DNA from: JBGSUZ01 sp964404895
GTDB lineage: Bacteria > Bacillota > Clostridia > Peptostreptococcales > Acidaminobacteraceae
Length of the DNA: 64,000 nucleotides
Assembly: GCA_964404895.1 (NCBI GenBank)
Contig: CAYOLV010000001.1
Span: forward strand, 744,001 to 808,000
Reading direction: 5' to 3'
The position numbers and the translations under genes were made by a program. Below the pieces are notes generated by a model. That model did not search any database, was not told the origin of the DNA, and was given only the letters and a program-made list of their open reading frames with translations. Below, one piece after another: positions 1 through 9,262 of the stretch (its first letter is position 1; each line of letters opens with the position of its first letter).

Positions 1-602
1 GAATCTGTGTAAGGTTTAACGTGCTCAACAATGACGTCGAAGAGAGGATCAAGGGTTGTGCTTTCTTCACCCATTTTTCTAATGGCAATACCTTCACGAG
101 CTACACCGTAAACAACTGGGAACTCTAGTTGTTCGTCAGTTGCGTCTAAGTCGATGAAGAGGTCTAAAGTCATATCGACAACTTCTTCAGCTCTTTGATC
201 TTTTTTATCGATTTTATTAATGAAGAGAATTGGCTTTAAGCCGTGCTCCAAAGCTTTTTGAAGAACAAAGCGAGTTTGTGGCATTGGGCCTTCGCTTGAG
301 TCAACTAAAAGAATTGCTGAGTCAACAGTTTTCATAATACGTTCAACTTCTGAAGAGAAGTCGGCATGGCCTGGTGTATCAACAATGTTAATTTTTACGC
401 CATTGTGCTCAATCGCACAGTTTTTTGAATAAATTGTGATACCGCGCTCTCTTTCGAGATCATTGCTGTCCATAACGCAATCGACAACTTCTTCATTGCT
501 TCTGAAAACGCCACTTTGTGAAAGTAAGGCATCTACAAGTGTTGATTTTCCGGCATCGACGTGGGCGATAACCGCAATATTGATAATTTCTTGTCTACTC
601 AT
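1..602 (-). CDS. typA: TypA/BipA-type translational GTPase, N-terminal part (runs off left edge)
   Basis: Reading the minus strand from an ATG at 602 gives about 200 residues before the window edge. The G-domain motifs are clear: a P-loop read as AHVDAGKSTLVD, the switch-I stretch RERGIT, DTPGHADF (G3) and NKID (G4). The order and the phrase GPMPQTRFVLQKAL are typical of TypA/BipA, a ribosome-associated GTPase of the elongation-factor family that acts in ribosome assembly and stress responses. The P-loop is not the usual HVDHGKT of TypA but HVDAGKS, closer to EF-G; I recall this form from a clostridial TypA subgroup. The C-terminal EF-G-like and TypA-specific domains lie outside the window, so the length cannot be checked. 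Confidence 0.85.
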   Translation of the reverse strand, partial: MSRQEIINIAVIAHVDAGKSTLVDALLSQSGVFRSNEEVVDCVMDSNDLERERGITIYSKNCAIEHNGVKINIVDTPGHADFSSEVERIMKTVDSAILLVDSSEGPMPQTRFVLQKALEHGLKPILFINKIDKKDQRAEEVVDMTLDLFIDLDATDEQLEFPVVYGVAREGIAIRKMGEESTTLDPLFDVIVEHVKPYTD

Positions 603-740
603 TTTTATACTTCCTTATCTGTATATAGAAGGGTGATTAATATATAATATTTTGGTCGATTTTAAATCAACTCTCTAATTTTACACGAATATTAAGTGGA
701 GTACAAGGAAAAATGTTTGAAAAAGGTGAAAAAATTGATA

Positions 741-762
741 TTTTATGAAAATCCTCATAAAA
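741..762. promoter_or_regulatory. Perfect 8-bp dyad upstream of the MFS gene (possible operator)
   Basis: TTTTATGA and TCATAAAA flank a 6-nt spacer. The dyad sits about 160 bp upstream of the MFS/MATE pair and overlaps the spacer of a weak promoter-like pair (TTGATA at 735, TAAAAA at 758). It could be an operator or simply an AT-rich palindrome. Nothing else recognisable is in 603-860. Confidence 0.3.
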
Positions 763-860
763 ATAATCTGTACGATAAAACAATTATTAAGAATTTTTTA
801 TGTAACGCACACAGTATTCATATTTATGTTAGTATATATTTTGGGTAACGAAATAGTTTT

Positions 861-2129
861 TTGCTTGAACATTTTCTAAATTCTTTTAACAGAATTCTTA
901 TACAGCTAAGGAGGGTGATTTTTATCTCACGCTGGAAGATAAATCTATACGCACTTTGGATTACTCAAATTATTTCTATGACCAGCTTTGGTTTAGGAAT
1001 ACCCTTTATGCCATACTATATTCAAGAACTTGGCGTTACTGATCCTGCACAAGTCAAGCTTTATACAGGTCTATTAACTGCTGCGCCTGCCTTAACTATG
1101 GCAATTATGTCGCCTATATGGGGCATGGTCGCAGATAAGTTCGGTAGGAAAATGATGATTTTAAGAGCTATGTTTGCAGCGGTACTTGTCATTGGGGGCA
1201 TGGGTTTTGCACAAAATATATGGCACATTATTTTTCTAAGATTGATGCAAGGGGTCTTTACAGGCACGATTACGGCATCTTCAGCCTTTGTCGCCTCTAA
1301 TACGCCTGATGAGAAAATGTCCTTCGGATTGGGGCTAATGGCTTCTTCAACGTTTATTGGATCCTCTATTGGACCTTTAATTGGAGGGCACTTTGCAGAA
1401 GTATTTGGCTATCGCATTAGTTTTATGGCAGGCGGCGTATTAATGTTTATTGGTGGCTTGCTGGTGGTCTTCTTTGTAAAGGAAGATCCAAACACTTATG
1501 GAGAAGCCCTTCTTAAAGGAAGAACTAAATCCTCCGTTAAAGAAATCTTCACACCCTTGATTATGGTTATGTTGCTCACGATGTTTCTTCAAAGAATTGC
1601 ACGCAGCATTTTCAGTCCGTTTATGCCTCTTTATATTCAAGAAAGCATTTCTTCTATAAATGGTGCAGCGATGATTACTGGACAAATTGTGGGTTTCACT
1701 GGCTTTATGACAGCCCTAGCAGGGATTACTATCAGTCAGATAGGAGATTCTAAAAATAAGTATAAGTTGATTGTAGGTTTGACTGGAATTGGCTTAATCT
1801 TATCTATAGCAGTACAGTTCATGGACTCCTTGATGTGGTTCGGCTTAGTCTATGGTATAATGTTCTTTTTCCTTGGGGGAATTGATCCAATCATGACCTC
1901 ATTGACAGCTCAAAACACACCACCAGAACGAAGAGGAGCATTGTTTGGCTTTCAAGGTTTAGTCAGCAGTATAGGATTTATGGTTTCTCCCATGATTGGG
2001 ACAGGTATTTCTATAAAGTTAGACAATCACGCCATTCTATGGACCATGCCAGTTATATTATTACTCAATTTAATGATCTTTATAGGAATAAATCTATTTC
2101 GCAGGGGGAAAAAAATAAGTGAGCAATAA
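861..2129 (+). CDS. MFS drug efflux transporter (DHA1-like), start codon uncertain
   Basis: About 400 residues with repeated hydrophobic segments consistent with 12 membrane helices, and the MFS loop motif GMVADKFGRKMM between helices 2 and 3. The family exports drugs by proton antiport in the cytoplasmic membrane; the substrate cannot be read from the sequence. The start is odd. The longest frame opens with TTG at 861 and has no ribosome binding site. A strong AAGGAGG lies at 908-914, followed immediately by GTG (915), and the codon at ideal 9-nt spacing is ATC (924, giving ISRWK...), where an ATG would be expected. The gene overlaps the start of the downstream MATE gene by 11 bp, so the two are probably co-transcribed and coupled. 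Confidence 0.8.
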   Translation: MLEHFLNSFNRILIQLRRVIFISRWKINLYALWITQIISMTSFGLGIPFMPYYIQELGVTDPAQVKLYTGLLTAAPALTMAIMSPIWGMVADKFGRKMMILRAMFAAVLVIGGMGFAQNIWHIIFLRLMQGVFTGTITASSAFVASNTPDEKMSFGLGLMASSTFIGSSIGPLIGGHFAEVFGYRISFMAGGVLMFIGGLLVVFFVKEDPNTYGEALLKGRTKSSVKEIFTPLIMVMLLTMFLQRIARSIFSPFMPLYIQESISSINGAAMITGQIVGFTGFMTALAGITISQIGDSKNKYKLIVGLTGIGLILSIAVQFMDSLMWFGLVYGIMFFFLGGIDPIMTSLTAQNTPPERRGALFGFQGLVSSIGFMVSPMIGTGISIKLDNHAILWTMPVILLLNLMIFIGINLFRRGKKISEQ

Positions 2130-3456
2130 ATCAAATTTACTCGAGGGCAATATTCTGTCCAAATTGGTTTGGCTAGCACTTCCAATAATGGGAACATCCT
2201 TTTTACAAATGGCTTACAACTTAGTTGACATGCTTTGGATTGGACAATTAGGTGCTGGGCCTGTAGCCGCTGTTGGAACAGCGGGATTCTTTACTTGGTT
2301 CAGTTTAGCTTTAGTGAGACTGGTTCAAACAGGAACCGAGGTCACGGTGGCACAAGCTATTGGTAGAAGGGATCAACAAGACGCTGGAAAGTTAGCGGCA
2401 ACCTCTATATGGATGTCAGTAATATTTGCCATCATCTTTTCAATATTAGTTGTAAGTTTGGCTTCACCTCTTATTCTATTCTTTGGGATAAATGACCCTA
2501 ACGTTGAACAAATGGGCATGACCTACTTGAGAATTGTGGGAGGCGGCATCCTCTTCAGCTTTATAAATCCGGTACTTTCATCGCTTTACAATGCCTCTGG
2601 GAAAAGTAATGTACCTTTCAAGGCCAATGCTGTAGGATTGGTAGCTAATCTGATTCTCGACCCTTTGTTTATATTTACATTTGGTCTTGGTGTTGCAGGT
2701 GCAGCTATTGCAACCGTTTTAGCTCAAGGGATGGTAACCCTTGTCCTCATTTATTTATTGACCAAAGTGCATCCTTTTGAAGGTTTTAGAGGGGTTAAAA
2801 ACCCAGATATGAAAAGTGCGGCTAAAATTTCTCAAATTGGGGTACCAGTAGCTATCCAAAGTGGTTTGTTTACCGTATTTGGAATCTTAATTGCTAAAGT
2901 AATTGCAGGTTTTGGAAAAGATGCCATTGCGGCTCAAAAGGTAGGCGTTCAAATTGAAGCTATATCCTATATGACGGCAAACGGCTTTGCGGCGGCGGTT
3001 GGTGCATTTACGGGGCAAAACTATGGTGCTGGAAATAAAGAAAGAGTTATTGAAGGGATTAAAACAGGCTTTATGCTGATGGCTGGTTTTGGTCTCCTAA
3101 CCACTGGGTTGCTATATTTCTTTGCAGAACCCTTATACCGAATTTTCATCAACCAAGGGGATTCGATTCCGATTGGTGTAGAATACTTAAAAATACTGGG
3201 GCTGTCACAATTCTTTATGTGTGTAGAAATTACTTTGTCAGGTTTCTTCAATGGCATGGGCAAAACTAAGCCTCCAGCTATTATGTCTGTTATTTTTACA
3301 GGTTCAAGAGTGCCTCTTGCCTATATTTTATCTATGCCTCTATTGCTAGGTCTTAGCGGGGTATGGTGGACGATCAGCTTGACGTCTGTTATCAAAGGCA
3401 TTTTAATGGCTGCAATGAGTTTGCATTTAATTAAATGTTATCGAGAAAACGGATAA
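2119..3456 (+). CDS. MATE family multidrug/cation antiporter
   Basis: 445 residues, GTG start at 2119 with a G-rich ribosome binding site about 9 nt upstream. The N-terminus (a LVWLALPIMGTSFLQMAYNL type stretch) and the NLVDMLWIGQLG and GAAIATVLAQG motifs are typical of MATE (MatE) proteins, with twelve hydrophobic segments in two homologous halves. It exports cationic compounds using an Na+ or H+ gradient. It overlaps the preceding MFS gene, so one transcript would encode two unrelated efflux pumps. A second MATE protein is encoded at 55370 but with its own MarR regulator. The substrate is unknown. Confidence 0.9.
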   Translation: MSNKSNLLEGNILSKLVWLALPIMGTSFLQMAYNLVDMLWIGQLGAGPVAAVGTAGFFTWFSLALVRLVQTGTEVTVAQAIGRRDQQDAGKLAATSIWMSVIFAIIFSILVVSLASPLILFFGINDPNVEQMGMTYLRIVGGGILFSFINPVLSSLYNASGKSNVPFKANAVGLVANLILDPLFIFTFGLGVAGAAIATVLAQGMVTLVLIYLLTKVHPFEGFRGVKNPDMKSAAKISQIGVPVAIQSGLFTVFGILIAKVIAGFGKDAIAAQKVGVQIEAISYMTANGFAAAVGAFTGQNYGAGNKERVIEGIKTGFMLMAGFGLLTTGLLYFFAEPLYRIFINQGDSIPIGVEYLKILGLSQFFMCVEITLSGFFNGMGKTKPPAIMSVIFTGSRVPLAYILSMPLLLGLSGVWWTISLTSVIKGILMAAMSLHLIKCYRENG

Positions 3457-3486
3457 AAAAAAGAGAGTTGGCTCTCTTTTTTTTTT
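3457..3486. terminator. Bidirectional intrinsic terminator between MATE and sensor kinase genes
   Basis: AGAGAG-TTGG-CTCTCT stem-loop flanked by an A-run on the left and about 11 T on the right. It lies directly between two convergent stop codons and serves both genes. Confidence 0.8.
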
Positions 3487-5269
3487 ATGTCAGCTGATCT
3501 GTATAATCTTCAGGGTGGAGGGCAGTGAAGCTAATAGTAAAGGTAACCCCTTTGTCGACACCAGTTTTTAGTTGAATCTTGCCCCCTAAGTTTTGTGTCA
3601 CAATGTTGTAAATAATGTGGAGGCCTAAACCAGTACTTCCTTGTCCTTTTTTTGTGGTATAGAATGGATCAAAGACGTGGGAGACGTGTTCATCGGGAAT
3701 ACCTACGCCATCATCGGTATAGGTAAGGACACAATGATCATTTTTCATCATAAAAGCAATGCCAATGTGTCCTTTTTGATCTTCAGTAAATCCATGCACC
3801 AGGGAGTTGACAATAAAGTTAGTGAGTATATGGGAGAAAACCCCAGGGTAATGGTAAATAACCAAATCAGGATCACAGACCAATTCGATGACGTGCTGGG
3901 TCTTTTTCAATCTAGGTTTCAAATTTTGGAGCACATCTTCAAAATATTTTTTAACATTAAACTGTCTTAGCTCTAATGCAGATTGTTCGCCAGCAACATT
4001 CTTAAAACTGCTTATAATTTCAGCCGAACGATTCAAACTATTTACCATTACATGAATAGCTTCATCTAGCGCTTCGTTATATTCTCTAACTTCATGTCTG
4101 CTGAGGGTATTGGCTTCAAAGGATTTAACCAAGTGTTCGTGTTTATCTTGTATGAAAGTAGCTAGGGTAATGCCAATGCCAAGAGGCGTATTGATTTCAT
4201 GGGAAACCCCTGCAACCAGTTCGCCTAAAGCTGCAAATTTTTCGGATTGGATGAGTTGCTCTTGAGTCTCTTTTAAATGATCAAGGGACTGTTCCAACTG
4301 ATCGTTCAATAAGAATAATTCAGCTTGCTTTTCCTCGACTTCCCCAAGGGTCTGCTCAAGATAATCATTAGTTCTAATCAAGTCACCAGTACGCTCGTTA
4401 ACCAGAGTATTGAGCCGCCCAGTTTCCCCTAATAATCTAGAAACTAAAATACTTACGATGATGCTGACAATAAAACCAATCATCAAAATGAAAAGGTATT
4501 GATGGGTAGCTGTTTTCCAACCCCCAATTGGGGCATAAGATAAGCACCAATCAATATTGCCAATCGTCATCGTATAAGTTTCAAAATCAGACGCAAGTTT
4601 TTCTGTATTGGCATAAACCATTTGAAGGGTTTGATTATCACTTTTTTGAGTGATTTGAATATGATAGCGTTTAAATAATCTTTCTAAGCCTGTATCAGTC
4701 AAAAATTGATCAGAGTCAATAACCACACTCATTTGACCAATATAGGTGGGTGAAGTTTGACTGGAGGACATGACCGGAATTCGAATAATCATCCCTTTTC
4801 CACCTTGAATAAGCTCAATTGGAGGTGTAATTATCATTTCTAAATTCTGTTTTACTTTTAGAATATCGTCTTTCTGACCTGCTACTTGTGCTAGGTCTTT
4901 TCCAAGAACGGCTTCATTGCCTTTTAAGGGGCTTACAAAAAAGACTGTCGTATCTCTTAAAAGGGACACGGAGCGTAAATTTTTCTGTCCGCTGCCATAT
5001 AAGAGAGAAGCATAAAGGGTAAAATCATCATAAGAAATGTCGGGGTGTACTGAGTAAAAAGCCAAGAGGCCTTTAGATTTGTAAATTTGCAGATTGAGCA
5101 AATTTTCCATAGTTTGACCCACCATTTGAATTTCAATGGCGTTGTCATGTTTTTGATTTGAAATTTCAAAGGAGTAAGTTCGATAAGCAGAAAATGTAAA
5201 GATGGAAAAGCAAACAATCCCTGATAAAATTGCAATAAGAGCTCTAAATTTATAGGTGTCAAACCTCAT
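3485..5269 (-). CDS. Membrane sensor histidine kinase (orphan)
   Basis: 594 residues. A membrane segment near residues 10-30 is followed by an extracytoplasmic region of about 225 residues (Cache-like by length and position, not proven), a second membrane segment near 256-278, then a predicted coiled coil rich in Glu/Gln/Leu. The kinase core has the H-box SHEINTPLG with phospho-acceptor His357, an N-box (FIVNSLVHG), G1 (DDGVGIP) and G2 (GSTGLGLHI). The family autophosphorylates on ligand sensing and passes phosphate to a response regulator. No response-regulator gene is adjacent, so the partner is elsewhere. ATG start with AAGGAGG 8 nt upstream. The signal is unknown. Confidence 0.9.
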   Translation of the reverse strand: MRFDTYKFRALIAILSGIVCFSIFTFSAYRTYSFEISNQKHDNAIEIQMVGQTMENLLNLQIYKSKGLLAFYSVHPDISYDDFTLYASLLYGSGQKNLRSVSLLRDTTVFFVSPLKGNEAVLGKDLAQVAGQKDDILKVKQNLEMIITPPIELIQGGKGMIIRIPVMSSSQTSPTYIGQMSVVIDSDQFLTDTGLERLFKRYHIQITQKSDNQTLQMVYANTEKLASDFETYTMTIGNIDWCLSYAPIGGWKTATHQYLFILMIGFIVSIIVSILVSRLLGETGRLNTLVNERTGDLIRTNDYLEQTLGEVEEKQAELFLLNDQLEQSLDHLKETQEQLIQSEKFAALGELVAGVSHEINTPLGIGITLATFIQDKHEHLVKSFEANTLSRHEVREYNEALDEAIHVMVNSLNRSAEIISSFKNVAGEQSALELRQFNVKKYFEDVLQNLKPRLKKTQHVIELVCDPDLVIYHYPGVFSHILTNFIVNSLVHGFTEDQKGHIGIAFMMKNDHCVLTYTDDGVGIPDEHVSHVFDPFYTTKKGQGSTGLGLHIIYNIVTQNLGGKIQLKTGVDKGVTFTISFTALHPEDYTDQLT

Positions 5270-5386
5270 GGATGAACCTCCTTAGATTACGGAACTTTTA
5301 TTGAGTTCAGTATTAAGGATAGATACCCCAAAAGTGTTCATTCATTAACCATATTCCCAACAAAACTAGACAGACGTAAAAAAATA

Positions 5387-5415
5387 GATACAACTCCATA
5401 TAAATAGGATATAAT
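5387..5415 (+). promoter_or_regulatory. Probable sigma-A promoter of cvfB
   Basis: Exact -10 TATAAT at 5410-5415, 17 bp from a weak -35 (GATACA, 5387-5392), about 45 bp upstream of the cvfB start. Confidence 0.5.
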
Positions 5416-5459
5416 TTTTATGATTATCCGTTAATTGTAGAAGATAAAGAGGGAAAAAG

Positions 5460-6293
5460 ATGATGAAACTTGGTAAAATTCAAGATATGAGACTTAAGCG
5501 ATTTTCAACAGTAGGGGCGTACCTGATCCCAGTTGAAGAAAATGAACCGGAAATTTTACTTCCTAAAAAGTATTTGAAGGAAGATTTTAAAGAAGATATG
5601 TTGCTAGAAGTTTTTGTTTACAGAGACTCTGAAGATCGATTGGTGGCAACGACAGAAACGCCAAAACTTCAGTTAAACGAAATGGCTTATTTAGAAGTTG
5701 TTGCAGCTTCTGAACAAGGGGCATTTTTAGACTGGGGATTAGAAAAAGACTTATTCTTGCCCTACAGAGAACAAAAGTGTGAAGTGGAAAAAGGTAAGCG
5801 TTATTTGATTGCCATGTATTTGGATAAATCGGATAGACTTTGTGCCACAATGAATATCAGCAAATATCTTGTTGAAGAATCTCATTACGAAATAGGACAA
5901 TGGGTTAAAGGTGTGGTTTACAATACACATGAAATTTACGGGGCTTATATTGCAGTTGAAAATCTCTATAGTGGTAGAATTCCTTTAAAAGAACTCCACG
6001 AAGACTTAAAAATAGGTCAGGAAGTCGATGTGCGCATAACCCGAATTCATGAAGATGGCAAGCTCGAACTGAGTTTGAAAGAAAAATCTTATCTTCAACG
6101 AGATGAAGATTCTCAAAAAATAATGTCCTTGTTGGAGCAACATAACGGTTTAGTAAAACTCAGTGACAACAGTGATCCTGAACTGATTAAATCCATGCTT
6201 CAAATGAGTAAAAAAGCTTTTAAAAGAGCCCTTGGAAAATTATATAAAGAAGGCGCTATTGTTATTGAAGAAAACGCTATTAAGAAGAAATAA
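5460..6293 (+). CDS. cvfB: CvfB/YitL-like S1-domain RNA-binding protein
   Basis: 277 residues, close to the family's usual length. The opening MKLGKIQDMRLKRFSTVGAY-type stretch, a PKKYL segment and the motif GAFLDWGLEKDLFLPY are those of CvfB (conserved virulence factor B; YitL in Bacillus). The protein has tandem S1-like beta-barrels: one around 65-130, a second around 145-210 (GAYIAVENLYSGRIP then ELSLKEK), and a C-terminal winged-helix-like tail. CvfB binds RNA and affects gene expression in staphylococci; its exact target is not known here. ATG at 5460 or 5463 is possible; both follow AGAGGG. The gene is monocistronic, with its own promoter and terminator. Confidence 0.88.
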   Translation: MMKLGKIQDMRLKRFSTVGAYLIPVEENEPEILLPKKYLKEDFKEDMLLEVFVYRDSEDRLVATTETPKLQLNEMAYLEVVAASEQGAFLDWGLEKDLFLPYREQKCEVEKGKRYLIAMYLDKSDRLCATMNISKYLVEESHYEIGQWVKGVVYNTHEIYGAYIAVENLYSGRIPLKELHEDLKIGQEVDVRITRIHEDGKLELSLKEKSYLQRDEDSQKIMSLLEQHNGLVKLSDNSDPELIKSMLQMSKKAFKRALGKLYKEGAIVIEENAIKKK

Positions 6294-6313
6294 AGGGCCT
6301 TGGCCCTTTTTCT
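6293..6313 (+). terminator. Intrinsic terminator after cvfB
   Basis: AAGGGCC-TT-GGCCCTT stem followed by T-rich sequence, just past the cvfB stop codon. Confidence 0.8.
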
Positions 6314-6377
6314 TTTCCCAAAAGCTCTAAAATGATAAATAAAGAGTATCAATAAATCATTATTGGAGGAAAGCATC

Positions 6378-7076
6378 ATGTCTCAAACAGAAAAAAAGGA
6401 CATAAAAGAATCAGATCTATTTCAGCCAGTGTGCGAGTATTTAGAGTCCTTGGGGTATTCCGTTAACGGGGAAGTTAAGGATTGTGACCTATTGGCTAAT
6501 AAAGAAGAAGAATGGATTGTTGTAGAACTTAAAAAAACATTGAATTTGGAAGTGATTTTGCAGGCTGCAGAGCGTCAAAAGATTTCAGATTTGGTATACA
6601 TTGCTGTATTAAAACCTAAAAAATTTACGAAGAGCTCAAAATTTAAACGGGTTTGTCATTTGCTCAGACGGTTGGAAATTGGACTCCTATTGGTTAATTT
6701 TAAAGGCGAACAAGGATTTATTGAAGTCGTTCAAACTGCAGAGCCTTTTGATCGGGTAAAGAGCCAAAGGGTTAATCGAGAAAAGAAGCATAGGACTCAA
6801 GAAGAATTTAAGAAGAGAAAAGGAAAATCAATTGGCGGTATCAATCGAACAAAAGTAATGACTGCCTATAGGGAGCAGTCGATATTGATTGCTGAAACTT
6901 TAGAGAAAAAAGGAACTGCAAAACCTAAAGAATTGATCGAGACAAATTTGGACTTGAAAAGGATACAAACCATTTTATATGATAACTATTATGGTTGGTT
7001 CGATCGTATAAATAAGGGTATCTACCAAACAAGCGAAACGTGGGAGACATTAAAAAAAGAGTCTGCAGAAAAGTAA
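6378..7076 (+). CDS. DUF2161-type protein with PD-(D/E)XK nuclease-like fold
   Basis: 232 residues from ATG 6378, chosen because GGAGG (6365-6369) is well placed for it; an in-frame TTG at 6363 overlaps that site. The N-terminal half has the pattern of a PD-(D/E)XK fold: an early Glu, then DCDLLA and VVELKK (catalytic-type E-x-K) within residues 15-60. The C-terminal half (about 150-232) is basic and looks like a winged-helix segment, ending ILYDNYYGWFDRINKGIY. This matches the DUF2161 family as I know it, annotated as a putative phosphodiesterase or nuclease. The role is unknown. It sits 13 bp before the chemoreceptor gene and may share its transcript, without an obvious functional link. Confidence 0.7.
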   Translation: MSQTEKKDIKESDLFQPVCEYLESLGYSVNGEVKDCDLLANKEEEWIVVELKKTLNLEVILQAAERQKISDLVYIAVLKPKKFTKSSKFKRVCHLLRRLEIGLLLVNFKGEQGFIEVVQTAEPFDRVKSQRVNREKKHRTQEEFKKRKGKSIGGINRTKVMTAYREQSILIAETLEKKGTAKPKELIETNLDLKRIQTILYDNYYGWFDRINKGIYQTSETWETLKKESAEK

Positions 7077-7089
7077 GTGGAGGTGTAGT

Positions 7090-9207
7090 ATGGGGAAAAA
7101 AAGTCCGAAGTTTAAAGTGAATTTGAAGCTTAAAATGATTTTGTCAATTGTAGGGAGTCTTTTGTTAGTGCAAGGGTTAATTATTGGTATGATCAGTTGG
7201 ATGACTTATGAAAGTACATTTAATCTTTCAGAAAAGTACATCGAAAAAACCATATTAACCGATTCTCTTGAAATCAAAAGCGTATTTACTGAAAACTTAG
7301 AAGTGGCTAAAAATGTCGCTTCTGTTTTCCAATCTGCCAGTGAAAAGGGGACACTGACAAGAGATGAAGGCGTGGAAGTTCTTAAGTCCGTCTTAGTAAA
7401 CAACAAAGAAATTGTAGATGTCTGGGTCATTTTTGAGCCTAATACTTTTGATAACAAAGATCTAGCAGCCATTGGCAGATTGGATTCAGATGAAGCAGGG
7501 CGCTATGTTCCTCTGATTTACAGAGATGGAGAAAAGGGAGCCCTAGATAAATGTTATGCATACGATACAGACGGCTATTATCTTAATCCTAAAAATACGA
7601 TGAATCCAAATATTTCTGAACCTACCGTTTACAAAATTGGTGGTAAAGATGTGAACATGGTTACCATTACAGCACCTATTATTTCAAATGGAAAATTTAT
7701 TGGGGCAGCTGGAATAGATATTGAGGTAGACTTCTTATTGAAGAAAATCAGTGACATCAAGCTGTTTGACTCAGGGTACGTTAAATTATTGAGTCAGACG
7801 GGTGTGACAATTGCTCACCCTAATCCTGAAAAAGTAGGGAAAATTGCTGAGGAAATTGAAGCGGCTGAGGGCAAAGAATTATTGGCTCAGGTCATGAACG
7901 GAGAAATCCATAAAGGCTTTAAGTATTCAAGTACACTTGGAGAGATCGCCTATAAAGTTTTTGTTCCTATGAAACTCTCGGAAACGGGCCCAATATGGAT
8001 TTTGGGATCTACAATTCCCCTCGACGAAATGAGTAAAGAAGCAGTCAATATTCGATTAATTACCATAGGCACAACCATTCTTGGCTTGTTATTTATAGCG
8101 TTTATCGTATTTATTTACATCAATAACGTGACCAAGTGGATTGCTAAGATTGCCAATGCGGCATCGGTTATAGCAACTGGCGACCTACGAGTAGAAATTG
8201 ATCAAAAATTAATTGACCGCCACGACGAAATCGGTCACCTTGCTAAAGCCTTTGATGACATGAAGACTAACTTAACGACAGTGGCGAATCACCTATTGGC
8301 AGATTCATCTGCAGTAAGCAAATCGGCTGCTGAACTTTCAGAAAGCTCGGAACAATCGGCACTGACCGCTGAAGATATTGCAAAAACTATTGAAGAGATT
8401 GCAAAAGGGGCAACTGAGCAGGCTACTGACACGGAAAGAGGTTCTAATCAAGTTATGGATTTAGGTGCTACTATTGAACAAAACCAAGTGGCAGCGGCAA
8501 AACTAAGTGACCAGGCAAAACGTGTAACGCTGGTGGTTTCAGAAGGCGAAAGATATATGGCAGACCTCAGCCTTCAAGCAAAACGTACAGGCGATGAAGT
8601 TGCAATCATCTCAGAAGGTATTGTTGCAACTTATAACAGTGTTAATCAAATTAAAGAAATCAGCGGATTCATTGCATCCATTTCTGAACAGACGAACTTA
8701 TTGGCCTTAAATGCTTCCATTGAAGCTGCAAGAGCTGGAGAGTCTGGAAGAGGATTTGCAGTAGTTGCAGATGAAATCCGAAAGCTTGCAGAAGCGTCCA
8801 AACAATCAACGATTGAAATTGATAATGCCGTTCGAACTTTGATTGTAGATGCAGAGCACTCAGTAGAAATTGCAACCAACCTGCAAGGGGTCATCAAAGA
8901 GCAGTTGAACAGCGTAACGATGACCAATGAGCAGTTTGGAGCTATTAAAGAAGCCATTGAGCATATTGCGACCATGATTGAAGAAATAGATGAGTCGGGT
9001 TCACAATTACTCGAAAACAAAAATACCATTATGGAAGTCATGGCAAGCTTATCTGCAATTGCAGAAGAAAACGCAGCGTCAACAGAAGAAACTTCAGCAT
9101 CTACTCAAGAGCAAACCGCTTCTATTATGGAAATTTCAAGAATGAGTGACGACTTAGCTGTATTAGCAGATAAGTTAAAGAAAATGGCTGAAGTCTTTAA
9201 AATCTAA
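7090..9207 (+). CDS. Methyl-accepting chemotaxis protein with dCache sensor
   Basis: 705 residues. Membrane segment 1 at about 13-36, an extracellular double-Cache-like sensor at about 40-310 (contains VWVIFEPNTFD, GRYVPLIY and GAAGIDIEVDFL), membrane segment 2 at about 325-347, HAMP at about 345-400, then a long signalling coiled coil. The highly conserved hairpin tip (EQTNLLALNASIEAARAGE) is near 535-555. dCache_1 receptors usually bind amino acids or organic acids, and the CheA/CheW-binding tip tells us the cell is motile. ATG start, GGAGG 6 nt upstream. No che genes are nearby, so this is a scattered receptor. The ligand is unknown. Confidence 0.93.
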   Translation: MGKKSPKFKVNLKLKMILSIVGSLLLVQGLIIGMISWMTYESTFNLSEKYIEKTILTDSLEIKSVFTENLEVAKNVASVFQSASEKGTLTRDEGVEVLKSVLVNNKEIVDVWVIFEPNTFDNKDLAAIGRLDSDEAGRYVPLIYRDGEKGALDKCYAYDTDGYYLNPKNTMNPNISEPTVYKIGGKDVNMVTITAPIISNGKFIGAAGIDIEVDFLLKKISDIKLFDSGYVKLLSQTGVTIAHPNPEKVGKIAEEIEAAEGKELLAQVMNGEIHKGFKYSSTLGEIAYKVFVPMKLSETGPIWILGSTIPLDEMSKEAVNIRLITIGTTILGLLFIAFIVFIYINNVTKWIAKIANAASVIATGDLRVEIDQKLIDRHDEIGHLAKAFDDMKTNLTTVANHLLADSSAVSKSAAELSESSEQSALTAEDIAKTIEEIAKGATEQATDTERGSNQVMDLGATIEQNQVAAAKLSDQAKRVTLVVSEGERYMADLSLQAKRTGDEVAIISEGIVATYNSVNQIKEISGFIASISEQTNLLALNASIEAARAGESGRGFAVVADEIRKLAEASKQSTIEIDNAVRTLIVDAEHSVEIATNLQGVIKEQLNSVTMTNEQFGAIKEAIEHIATMIEEIDESGSQLLENKNTIMEVMASLSAIAEENAASTEETSASTQEQTASIMEISRMSDDLAVLADKLKKMAEVFKI

Positions 9208-9234
9208 CAGACTTGCATTTTAACTGCATAATCG

Positions 9235-9256
9235 CTATACTTTTAAAAGAGTATAG
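9235..9256. repeat. Near-perfect 22-bp palindrome after the chemoreceptor gene
   Basis: CTATACTTTT and AAGAGTATAG flank an AA centre, with one G-T pair. It lies directly before the terminator hairpin at 9263, giving two tandem hairpins in 140 bp. Confidence 0.5.
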
Positions 9257-9262
9257 ACACAA

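Noticed and set aside
6378..7076. DUF2161 nuclease-fold gene as part of a defence or restriction system
   Set aside because: It has no methylase, helicase or other defence partner; its neighbours are housekeeping genes and a chemoreceptor.
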